From assembly GCA_039621445.1 (NCBI GenBank), contig CP154956.1, positions 94,492,406-94,556,405 of the forward strand: a stretch of 64,000 bases of DNA, in the 5' to 3' direction. The notes under the pieces are model-generated. The model made no database searches, was not told where the DNA came from, and saw nothing but the letters and a program-made list of their open reading frames with translations. How positions within the stretch are numbered: position 1 is the stretch's first letter; each line of letters starts with the position of its first letter. The position numbers and the translations under genes are program-made. This stretch comes from Euglena gracilis (taxonomy: Eukaryota; Euglenida; Euglenophyceae; Euglenales). Shown here piece after piece: positions 12,601-24,600 of this stretch.

Positions 12601-15600
12601 TTCGCCAGAGGGGGGGTGCTCTACTATTTGGACCCCTCTCTTGTAGAGGGCATGCCCTACTATTAGGGGGGGTTTATGCCTGTTCCCCTCCTTGAATTTT
12701 ATTTTAATCCACAGCACATTATGAGGATGCAAAAAAGTTTTGTGTGTTGCCACATGCCCATGTTTCAGGAAGTCTATCAAAAAACAACTGACGGCAAAAG
12801 TGGGGAATAGCAACACTGACAGTGTGCTCAACCGTTTGGGTTTCTCCCGTCCTTTTTTTTTCATTTCAAACAATTATGCGAAAGCATCCGGTCGTCGGAC
12901 CATGCCCCCGGTGTTGCTGTGACAAGGGTGGCACGGCGCAGGGCCCTGGGGTGCGATGGGGGACGCGCTGGTGAACCACGTCCCCATGGCCCGGCTGAAC
13001 CGGTCGGGCCTCGTCGTGGAGGCATCTTCCGCCAGTGTGCAGTATGCTGTGATGGAGCTGGGCCTGTCCTTTGGCAACAACGGCGGCCAGAGGGTTTCGA
13101 TGGGCGGTGGTGTGTTGCTGCTTGGGCGGGGGACCCCAGTTCACACACAATGTGTATGCCCCATTCACAAACTCAGCAGCGGAAATAGTTGGGTGCCCTT
13201 CAAAATGAGAGGGATTTCAAAGTTTCTTTTTTTCTTGCGATTGCCATAGACCAGAGACCAGCTTAGCAGCTGCAACCATGAGAAGAAAACCACTGGTCGG
13301 GGTCAGGGTCAGGGTTTGGTTAGACTGATCGACAATGCCCCAGTGGTCAGAAATCCGTGACTGGTTTTGAAAGTGACTGCTTGTTTCATTTGGAAAGTGT
13401 AGTGACCCCCTCCCCACCCCAGGGTCGTTACCGATAGTTGCCAGAGTATTTGGCCAAAAACACAAATTTTATCTTTCAAAATTCTCTCGCAAAAAGCACT
13501 GCAAGGAATATTTGAAATGTTAAATGGGTTCAAGATGCCAAATTTCCTTTCGGCTTTTTAGAAATTTTGAGCATTTGGTAAAATTGTTAATTACCCCAAC
13601 CATTGTTTTTTTGTGCCATTCCAAAAATCGGTCATTTGTTCACGGGGAGGCATAGGAGGGATCTGGATCCCCGTCCTGGATTCATGTCCAGCTTTGATCT
13701 ATCAGACGCCTTTTCGGTTTTGAGATAGGCGGTAGGGAGTCCTCCCCCTTTGTCAGGGTGGTTTGGAGGGTCCCTCCTTGCTGTTGGGAGGGGTGGTCCG
13801 ACCCACACTCATCCGTCCTTGAACAGAAGCCAAAACAAGCTTCTGACGCTGCTCCATTTTCTCCTCAGTGGTGGGAATCTCGTCAAGCATCTCTAGTTTG
13901 AGAGTTGGTGCAGCAAGTTTGCAAGCTGGATTTTACGTAATTTTGGCCTCCCCGTGAAACAAAAAGTCTAAAGGGATCATTTTTCATTTTTTGTAAGTTT
14001 GGAAACTTTCTGTGTCCTAGAATGCCCAATTTTTGGCCCAAAACGCTTCAAAAAGTCAAAAAATATTCTATCTATAAAACTATGAAAACTGCTGTCTCAG
14101 TGAAAGAATGTGCCTCAGAATGCAAGATTTATCTAAGTTGAACCCATTTATTCATTTGGATTTTAGTTTCAATTTTCCCACAATTTTTTTCCGGCAGCCT
14201 GAGTTGTCAATTCCCCACTCCTGCACATAATCTACACTTTGGCTGGCTCTGGGACCAAATTTCCCCCAAGTCCCCCCTGGTGGCTTGCCATACATGGGCA
14301 CACAAGAAATGCTCTGTCGTCGATGATCCAACACATTTGACAAGCGACATCTATGGGGCTTTGAATCCCAGCAGAGGTGCAACAGGTCCCGTACCGGGTT
14401 GTCACTCCAATAGCAGCCCCCCACCCCCCCCCCCCAAGTATGCGGCCTCGTCCCTGAGGGCGCGTGGTCCGGCTCTTCTGGATGCTGTTAATCTGAATGT
14501 GTTTTCACAATGCATCCACTGGCACTGGGAATAGGTATCAACCTGATGCCAGCCTGCTTTGCCATTAGGCCACATTGGCGTGACTTTCACTCGGTGTTCT
14601 AGAAAAGTGCCGTTGACACGGAGTGTGCGCCAGACAATGTATCTTGGACAAGGGGGGAGAGGCCAACAATGGGCTCACAAGTGCAATGCAGAAGCAGCAA
14701 AGGCGAGCAAGAACACAAACAAAAGCAGCCGGGAAAACCGGCAACCACCTGACTTTTTTTTGATTGAATAACAGTGGCGTTGACGGCCCGGGTTGTTGGC
14801 ACACCCCCCCGGGTCAATGACACATTCCCTGAACATTGGAGTCTTGGACGGGGGGGGGGGAGTAAGTATCGCCTGAAACGGCCCTTCCTGGCCTCCCTGT
14901 GACCTTCCAGTGATGGGGAGATGCCGCCCAGCTCGGCCCAACAATGAGTCGCCCAAAGGACGCGGCCGGACAAACGAGGCGGGCCGTGGCGCCCCTCCCC
15001 CCTCGCGTGGCCCATCGCCCTCTACTCCTACATCGCGGTGCGGAAGGCCACCCTGCGGCCTGGCGCCACGTGTGCCACGGTGGCAGCCATGGTGGACTTC
15101 TGGCTGTGGTTCTGCCGAGGCCGCCCCTGACGCTTGAGGTTCATGGCAAAGCCGTGTTGCCTGAACAATTTTTTTTGGCAGAAATGTTCCACTCAAAGAG
15201 ACGAGCAATGTTCAGGGGAGGGCTCCAGCACCACGGGAACACAGGAGGGTAATACCGCAGTTTCCAAGCATCAATTTCTCCAGCTCCGAACAGGGTGAGG
15301 GAGGTGCTTTGGAGGGAGGATTGCCGCATTTGCACAAATGCGCATTTACCGAATGGCACAAAATGGACATGTGAGAGGCTCAAAGGCAGTGACAGTCCTG
15401 CCGTATTCCTCATCCCCCTCCATCAAACACATTTCATTCAGTTTCTTGTTTGTGGCATGTGAAATTAACTTACTTCCCAGAAAGTAAACAAAAGGGAGGA
15501 TCTGCCACCCAACCTCCAGAAGTGTTTCCAGTTGCCAGGGAGGAAATGCCGGGGCAAGACCAGGGTCTTCAGATGATTTCTCATTGCTGAGACCCAAGGA

Positions 15601-18600
15601 GTGAAAAAACTTGGCTTCATTTTGAGGAGGGCCCAAATACCAAAAATCGTGCCTTTATCGGGCACCTTGCTGCCATCAGTTCAGGTCCAGTCACTTTTTC
15701 CCTTGCAACCATCTGATGAAAAAAATTGATGTTGGTTGATGTTGGTACTGTTGGTTGGACAACAAGTACCAATTTTTTGGGGTTGGGGCGTACGTTTTGG
15801 TACAAGCGGCGTTGGATTTTCGCACCTGGGGTAATATTTGGGGGGACGATACGCCGACATTTCCGAGAACCAGTGCACACCTTTTGGGCAATCGGAATTA
15901 TCGGCTGCCTCACCGCTGGAGCTCCCAGGACGTCGCGTCCATCGCCTCCTCCCTCGGCTTCAGCGTTCTGCCCCAGGTGGTGAACGACCACACCCCCTGC
16001 CTCGCTGCACGAATCCCCCCCCTGCCCCACAGCACCGCCACGCAGTTCGTCAATGCCGTACCAGCGACAGGGTTCCGCCCGTGTTTGCCGACCGCCCGCT
16101 TCGGGGCGGGTGCTAGTTCCCCTGTGCCCAAGGCAGGCGCCCGGCTGGCCGCCGGGAACCCAACCCGTCACGCAGAACGCAGCCCGTCTCGAGGGCGTTC
16201 CCGGATGCGCCTCTCCCGCGATGGCGGGGCAAGGGTGGGCAGCAAGCGGCCGCGTCCCCGGGGCACAAAAGCGTTGCGGCCCTTTCCCCACCGGGGCAGG
16301 GCGACCGTCGTCGCGCGGTTCAAACAGGACATGCAGTGTGGCGGTGGGCTCGTGTGGCAGGCGCCGGAGGTGCCGGTGATCCAAGGCTACGGCCCTGGCC
16401 AGGGGCATTCCTTCGGCTGCCGTATTTTCGGAACACGCCTGCCTTTTCCCTGCTTTCCCTTTCCTTTCCTGTGCTTTTCCCTTCTTTGTGTGCTTTTCAC
16501 CATTTTGTGCATATTTTAACTCACTTTGAGCCTTCCATACATTTTATTGATTTAATCAGATTTTTACCCGTTTTATGGGGGTTTTAAAATTGGGGTCTGG
16601 AAGGTTCTCTCTAAAAAGTGCGCACTCCCCTAACTGGAATTTTGAGTGCTCGTTTTTTTTGACCATTTTGGGGAACCTTGGGTCATTTTGGGCCAATGGG
16701 AATTTTTGGTGAATTTCGTCCTATTTGGCTCATCTTTTGCTCAGTTTCACCCATTTTGGGCGGTTTGTCCTGGTTTGGGAATCCTCATAAGTGTGCACCC
16801 GAGGGCCCAAATTTTCGTCCCTGAAACGTCCGCTCCGTATCAGGGGATTTGCTCAGCCGTGTCAGACACCCCAACTGAAGACCTCAACACACGCATTGTA
16901 CAAAAATCCCAGCAGAAATTCAGGACAATTCCCCTTCCGTCCACTCCGGGGCGAGGACGGGCATGGGTCGCGTGATGGCCCCCTGCCCCCAGCACGGCCA
17001 TCCCCATCTTCGACACCTTCCGGCAGGTGTACGCCCTCGTGAACAGCAGCGTGGCGCTGAACTACACCGCGCTGATCAGCGAGCAGGCAGACCCCGCCCC
17101 CGTGCTGGAGGCGGGAGGCTTTGTGGTGCCCAGGGGAGGGGCAGCGGTGGTCCGTTGACGTTCACTGCGATGCTGCGCTCCGATCCCCCCCGCCGGCCAG
17201 CAGAAACGGACGCCGACGGCGCAGTTTTGCCGGCACCCACAGCCGCCCGTACACGCAACGCCTCGACGGACTGCATCCGCGGCTTTGACGCACACCACCT
17301 GGTTGCCCTGACTCGGGTGCTCGGCAGTCCCGGCCTGCCCCCCCCCCCCCTGCCCCCCGTCCACCGCCCCGTTGGCCGCCGCCGACGCCATCAGCCTCAT
17401 ACTGGGCAGCGAGGTGCTCGTTGTCGTCTCTCAGTTTGCGTTGCCCAGGTAATCCCTTCAGCTGGGCGGGACTGGGCTTGACCCTACCCGGGGGGGAGGG
17501 AGTTCCAGCCCAGGGCGTCGCTTAAGCCAGATGGCGCAGCAGCCTTTTTCAGCAGTCTTTTGCTGTTTCGATGCCGATTTTTTTTTGGGTACCCGCTGTG
17601 ACCTTTGGTCGAACCGCATCCAAAGTCAAGTTTCAGTCGGGGACCCCCATGGGGCAGGGTCAGCCAGCAGCAGGCTGAATTTTGTTGCGAAGCCGACCCA
17701 CCGTGGAGGGGGGTGCCTGCATGGACAGGTGCTCCAAGGCCCCCACATCAGGGCTGTATCGGAATCCCTGCAACCAGATGGGTGGTGGGCGGGGGGTCGA
17801 TCCCCCCACCAGGGTGTGACGTAGAGCTGAGCTCTTTGGGAGACCACCCCTGCCCGGCCCGGCGGCCCGGCCCGTCCGGCGGCCCGGCGGCCCGGCGGCC
17901 CGGCGTCCCGGCCAGGCCGGTGGCCCGGCGGCCCGGCCCGGCCGGCGGCCCGGCGGCCCGGCGGCCCGGTGGCCCGGCCCGGATGGTGGGTCGAAAAACG
18001 CTCATTTTCGGCTCAAAAACAGGCTTTACGGGTCCTGGAGGCCAAAAAACATTGCTTTGGGCAAAAAAAAATTTCGATTTTTTTTAATTTTTTTGTCCCG
18101 GTTTTGGTCAAGTCAATGGGTTGGCGGCCCAAAACGGGGCACCGGCGGGTCGAAAAACGCTCATTTTTGGCTCGAAAACACTTTTTTCGGGTCCGGGAGG
18201 TCAAAAAACATGGTTTTGGGCGAAAAAAATATTTTTTGAATTTTTTCGACTTTTGGACCGAAAAATGGCTAAGTCCACCGGCCAGGGGGGGGCCATCCAG
18301 GGGGGGGGGCATGGGGGGGGTCCGGGTCGGAAAATTTTTTTTCGCTCAAAAACACTTTTTTTGATGTTCTGAAGTGAAAAAAAGTGTTTTTGAGCGAAAA
18401 AAAAATTCAAAATTTTGGGTCCCGACCTGCCACCCGACCCCCCCTCACCCGGCCGCCGCGACGGCGCGCGATGGGGTCCGTGAACACCCAAAACAGGCCA
18501 AAATCGCACAACCAGACCCCGGGAACCCCAAAAAACGGACAAAACCCCCCCCTAAACGTAATGTTTGACCCCCAGTTTGGGTCCCAACTCCCCGTCTAGC

Positions 18601-21600
18601 CCGAGATACGGCCAAATTACGGTTTCGGGCCCTGAACGGGCCAAAACTGGCAAAACGGGCCCAAAACCCCCAAAACGGCCGTATCTCGGGCTAGGCAAGG
18701 AGTTGTCCTAAACCGCGCATACCGATCGATAGGGCGTTCCAAGGTCGTCAAATAAGGTCGCCATCACTTTTCCTCAACTCCGCAGCGTTTTCGAGATATT
18801 TTGAAATTTTCGATTTTTGGACCCCAGCCCGGCGGCCCTCGAACCCCCGCAGGGGTCCCTGAACACCCAAAACTGGCCCAAAATGGCACAACCAGACCCC
18901 GGGAACCCCAAAAAACGATCAAAACCCCCCCCTAAACCTAATGATTGACCCCCTGGTTTGGGTCCCAACTCCCCGTGTAGCCCGAGATACGGCCAATTTA
19001 CGGTTTCGGGCCCCGAACGGACCCGAAATGGCCAAAACTGGCCCAACTGGCCCAAAACCCCAAAACGGCCGTATCTCGGGCTAGGCGGGGAGTCGGCCCA
19101 AACCGCGCATACCGATCGATCGGGCATCCCAAAGTTGAGGAATGACGTCCTCTTTACTTTTTTGCAACTCCGCGGCGTTTTAGAGATATTTTGAATTTTT
19201 CGATTTTTTGACCCCAAAATGACCCTGCAATTTCCCCGGAAAAAAAAAAACGGTAGACAACTTTTTTGCTCGGGCCATATCTCCGGACTGGCGGGGAGTT
19301 ACGGGCAACCGAAGTGCTCTGGAGAAACTAGGGAACCTCTCCTAACCTATAGGCTATTAACTTTTCGGCTCTGGAAATCCAATCACATCGATAATGTGGG
19401 GGGGGGGGGGGGGGGGGGGGGGGGGGAGGGGGGGCGGGGGGGGGGTCCGACCCCCCCGTCGCCGGGGTGGTAAGCTTCGCTCTTACTCTAAAGAGATAAG
19501 AGCTCAGCGACCCCCATCCTGGTGGTTGAGGGGGGGGGTCAGAACCCCCAGTGCCAGGACTTAAACCAGACAGAAGCCAAAGTGCATCTGAATGGGGTCC
19601 GACCCCCCCCACCAGGCCTTCCCGTACAGCCCTGCCCGAGATCCAACCCCCGGGGGTAGGGCATATGGCCAAAAGTTCCTGGGCATTTGGCCAAGGCATT
19701 CCGGTGCTGAAGGCGCCGGAATGCGACACTTTTTATGGCCCACGACCAGGCAGGCGCCGACCGACCCCTGTAGGGGGAGGGGTAGTGCCTGCCTGCCCAG
19801 ACATTCCAGGGCTCTCCGAGAGCCCTGAATCCCCCAGGGTTGGTCAAATTCAGCGGGGGGGGGGCAAAAAATGTGTTTTGCGCTTTTTTAAAATCATTTT
19901 TCCATTTTTTCCCCTGCACTTTTTCGAATTCTTTAAAAATGTGCATGGCGTTTTTTCAATTTTTTTAGTGATTTTTTTTAAACTTTTTGAAGAAAATTTT
20001 TTCTTTTGTGATTTACCTTTTTTTTGCATTTTTTCACCACTTTTGCATTTTATTTTGAAATTCCATTTTTTTTTTGACACTCACACTTTCCTCATATTCC
20101 ATGCAATTGTTGTAAATTTGTTGCCATTTTGAATTTTTTGGGAATTTTGCATTTTTGTCATTTTTGTGTTTTTTTTTTCTCTTAATTGAACATTTTTCCA
20201 TTACACATTTCCCCCCAAAATGTGCAGTTGTTGCTTTTTTTTTGCACATTTTGCGCATTTTTTTCCAGGCTGGATTACGCATCCCCCCCCCCCCTGAATT
20301 CAGCGTGTCCAGCAGCCTTTTTCCAGCCACTCCAATTTTTCCAGCCCTTTGGACCCCTCAGTGTTACCAAGCGAGCCAGCCAGCCAGCACTTTTTCCGCA
20401 GCCAGCAACTCTCAGCTGGGCTGAGGAACCTTGAGGGGTTCGGAGTGAATAAAGCCAGGGCTGGGCTCAATTTTTTTTTTTGGTGCAAAGTGCCAACATT
20501 CTTTGGAATACGGGCTCGAAAGTGGTAAAAAATGATGTTTTTGAAGGGTTTGGGGGACCATCGTCAAAAATCTGGCGGGAAAATTCTAACCCAGTTGGAT
20601 TTAAACCAGGGCGTCCCTTACAAAAGTTGAACCCCCCCCCGGCAGGATCCAGCCAGCCAGCAGCCTTCCCCCCCCCATTGATAGGTTTTGGCTGTTGGGG
20701 GTGCAAAAATAGACCAGGAATGGGCAAAAAATGGGTCGGGAAAGGGCTACCGGTGTCGCCATGAACATGGAGGAAATTTCCATCCGACCGCCGACACCGC
20801 GCAGAACCTCAAGGCCACTGTGGATGAATTCCTGGGAGTAGCAAATTCCGGGTCCAAAATGGACTTTTTTTGCATAATTGGCAGTTTTTTTGAGCATTTT
20901 TGCAGTTTCGATTTTTTTTGGCACTCGGTTCGACCCCAGTCGGGCCCAGTTCTTGTCGGGGAACCCCAGCCAGCAGTGTTTTTCCAGCCAGCCCAAAATT
21001 TCCAGCACTCGGGGTCCGGTCCTTAAGCAACACCATGATTTGACCTTTTTTACCAGTTTTTGGGCACTCACAGGGTCCAGCCTTCCAACGGCTGGATCAC
21101 CCGGGTGGGGGTGTGCAGCCAGCACCTTTTTTTTCCAGCTGGCCCCTTTTTTCATCTGTCCACCTAAACCGCCCTTCCCCCAAGGGGATTCCCTGGCGTT
21201 GACACTCAACGGGCTGACACTGGCCAAGATCCTGAACGGCGACATCCAAACGTGCCCCAGGGGCACACATTTCGGACTTCCCCCCTTGTCCAGTGACTGG
21301 GCTTGTCCAACGACCCCTTTCCTCCTGATCAGATGCGGATGTTTGTTCCATAACACGAGGGGGTCTCGGGTTTCTGTGGACCTTCTTTTATTGACCAGAA
21401 ATTGCCCTGTCTAACGACACCTTGTTTGGTTGAAACCCTGATTAAGTGAGCGTTGGTGCTGGCATGATAGGGGGGAGGTGGGTGGTCCCAGAAGGGTGGG
21501 TCCCTCCCCCCTCCCCCTGAGCAAAAATGATCGGCGTGGAAGGGCCTCAATCCCTTGGACAAAGCTTGCAGGTGGTTGGGTATAGTGAGGGGGTGTGCAT

Positions 21601-24600
21601 AATATCCAAAATGGATAAATCGGACAAATTTCTAAAATCGTCTTGCCATTGTGCAAGATTACAACAAACAGCCAAAACCTGCAAAAATTGCCAAATGTGG
21701 CCAAAAAAGGGATCAAAAATGGCAAAATAGTCAAAAGGTTGTTATTTGCTAAGTTCCAGTTACCCCCCCCCCCCTTGTCGTACAACCACCCCACTATAAC
21801 GACCCCCCCCCCGGTCGCAGATTGCAGGTCAGGACCCAAAAAAAGAGGCTGATTTTCTGAGGTTATATGAAGGTGTATCCATGTATGCCGCCTTTTTCCA
21901 GGCATTTTCCATGTTCCCCGCCGGCGCTCATGGTTTGTACACCCCTAGCGATGGCTCGAAAGCCTCCGCAGGCGTACAAGGTCCTTCGGCGCAGTGCTTC
22001 GGGACACCCATGACGACAGTTCAGGTCCCCGTTGGTATCGGTCAATATTGTGAACAACGACCACCCCCACTATAACAACCACCCCCCAGTTGCAGGTTAC
22101 AGGTTAGGGTGGTCTAACGACCAGCCCCCTGGTCGCAGTTTGCAGGAACCCGGTCGTACGACAAGGGGGGGGAGGGTAGTTCATTTCCAACTTGGGTATG
22201 TTTTCAGGGTATGATATGGCCTTGGGTTAATATAGGTTTGGTGCATTGCTGTCTGGCGAAATGGGACCTGCGGGATGGTGAACAGCAGCAGTTAACACAA
22301 TCAGCACAAATACCAAAACAGCAAGAGCACCATCAGGCCAAAGCAACAGTTATCCAGGGGCAGGGAGATATTCCGGTCCGGAATAAACCGGAATAAACCG
22401 GAATAGCGAAAACCGGAATAAACCGGAATAAACCGGAATAACCGGAATAAAAGTGCCAGCCAATGCCTTGAAAATTCTGCAAGACATGAAGGCAATGAAG
22501 GTGAAGTTTGATATATTTTCAGGTTCAGAATCACAAGAGCAACAAAGAGCGCAAGTGTAGCAGAATTGGCTCTTGTTATCAGGAGCACACCTTCATTTTT
22601 GCCTATTTCTCCCCCTGGTTGAATGCAATTTTTTGTTTGGATTTTATCCTCCTTGTGGGGCTGTGCTTAGTGAATGTTTCTTCCTGAGTTCTTTCCAAAG
22701 GGATATGAACCAGGACAATATCAACGCCAATTTTTGGGGCAGGGATCCCATTAAGCAAAGCGAAACCGTGAAACCATGTTTGGGCCGATTTCGTGACGTA
22801 AGAAGCGTCAAATCTTCGCCCAAACACAGTTTTAGACCAAGAACGGTGTTGTGGGCCAAGGTTTTAGGGGCGAAGGCGCTGTGGTCCCCACCCCTGGGCC
22901 CCTTAACTCAGCCCAAACACAGTTCTTGTATTTTTATTGTGCCGTGTCGCAATACAACCCTTGAGTTTTTTATTACACATGAGCGTGCGCAATTCACAGA
23001 TGCGCAATAAAAACACACGTTGACGCATATGTTGTTATTATTGTGCAAGTGTGCAATGATCCCCCACATTTAGAATAACAAAACAAAACATAAAAAAAAC
23101 ATTATGCCAAAACGAAATGTTTTTTTTTGTGCCATGCGCAACTGCGCAATGGAGTTCCCTCGTTTGATTACCCGGCGCTTTGGGGTCATGCACACTGGGC
23201 CCAGGGGGTAGGGAGACAGTAATTCGGACTGTCCTGAACCTCAGGCCTCGGTTTTCGAAAAGCGCGTCAGCGCATTTTACACTTTCAAAGCTAAATGCTG
23301 TTAGACCGCCTAAGACACTTGGCGGGACAAATTTCGGGAAGAAAAAGACAGCGGTGCCAGGGACCCGCCTCAAGAGAAAACCCCGAGCACCAATTTTCAT
23401 CAGCTTGTTTTTCACGAAAAGGCCAGGGTCTGCTGTGGTGTGCAGACCCGCATCACCAAGTGACTATTTGGCTGGACGGGGCAACCAAGGAATGCATCCC
23501 TATTCCTGAAGCCCGGGTGAATCGGCCCAATTGCATTTCAAAAAATCCTAAGTCCATTCAGACAGAAATTGACCGGAATAAACCGGAATAAATTCCGGAA
23601 TAAACCGGAATAACCCGGAATAAACCGGAATAAAACACCGGAATAAAATTTTCGGCCGACCGGAATATCTCCCTGCCCCTGAGTTATCTGTAGTTGCAGT
23701 AGCCACCTGGTAGCAGAGGCTGTGCAGAGCCTCCAGACTCCACAGCCAGCCCAGCTGTACCAGGTAGCCAGGCTTGGTGGAGCGCACCTGGACCACCTGG
23801 ACCACCTCACCCAACAAATGATTATGTCTAGCCTGCTGGATGGCTCAGAGGCTAAATAATTGTATCGGCGTGACGTTCAAACGTGAAACAGCCACGCCGC
23901 GCCTCCTTCTGTGCCCCCTGGCCCCGGCTGGACCCGGCCATCGTGGCCCTCAACCCCACCGGTATCGTGGACGGCAGCGGCCGGGCGCTGAACGACACCG
24001 CCCAGCGCATCGTGCTGCTGCAGGGCCCCACCACCAGCAGCGCGTCGCTCACGGCCCTGCTGCAACGCTACTACCCGGCCAGGGCTGCCTCCCAGCGTCC
24101 CGCAGCATGCCTCCTGCGGCTGACCTGCCTTGCAGCACCGCGCGACCCCTGTGGATCCTATGCACTTCCTCCTTCTGTCCGACTCCCCCAACCACTCAGG
24201 GTGGGGGTGGGGGGGTCGACTCCCCACCTGCCACCCGCAGAGTTTTGAGGATTTCCATACAGCCTGCGAGAGTGCCATGACGATGAATTTTTGGCATTCA
24301 AGGGTCAAGGATCACACCCTGTGTGCAAGTTCTCCACAACAAAACAACAACAGAATACCGGCTCAATATTAGGACAGTGTCACGACTTCAGGTGGGGGTC
24401 CTCCCCCCCTCCTTCACTTCAGGGGGGGTCCAACCCCCCCCCCCCCAACTGCCCTTGTACCAGCCAGGGCCGTGCAGGAAGGCCTGTTGGTTGGGGGGGG
24501 GGCGACCCCCTGGCCCACCCACCAAGGTAGTTCGCGACGAGACATTTCTTCGGCCGAAGGCGCCGAAAATATTTTTTTTAGACCTACGGCGGCCGGCTTG

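Larger units (their letters stand above)
17443..21200. other. Long receptor intron full of tandem repeats
   Basis: The intron contains GGCCCGGC repeats (17858-17982), a three-copy ~150 bp array (17990-18390), a 380 bp tandem (18487-19260), a G tract (19398-19445) and the GTAAGC hairpin repeat (19469-19515). I found no exon for the YNL-type strand expected here in a full PstS domain. Confidence 0.5.

Noticed and set aside
15971-16000. Read-through of exon 9 as LPQVVNDH
   Set aside because: Plausible PstS ending, but cutting at CCCCAGG joins in phase to exon 10; kept as an alternative, not annotated.
15617-16408. 263-codon minus-strand frame, the longest on that strand in region 1
   Set aside because: It crosses receptor exon 9 in antisense, is rich in Pro, Gly and Arg as expected of GC-rich DNA, and shows no motif.
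17443-17460. Conventional donor CAG|GTAATC after exon 11
   Set aside because: Not excluded, but no acceptor exon in phase with PstS content was found downstream, while the GCCCAGG...CTGGCGTT cut joins directly to exon 12.
20757-20860. Possible exon HPTADTAQNLKATVDEFLG in the long intron of domain 2
   Set aside because: It does not resemble the missing PstS YNL segment and no matching intron ends were found.
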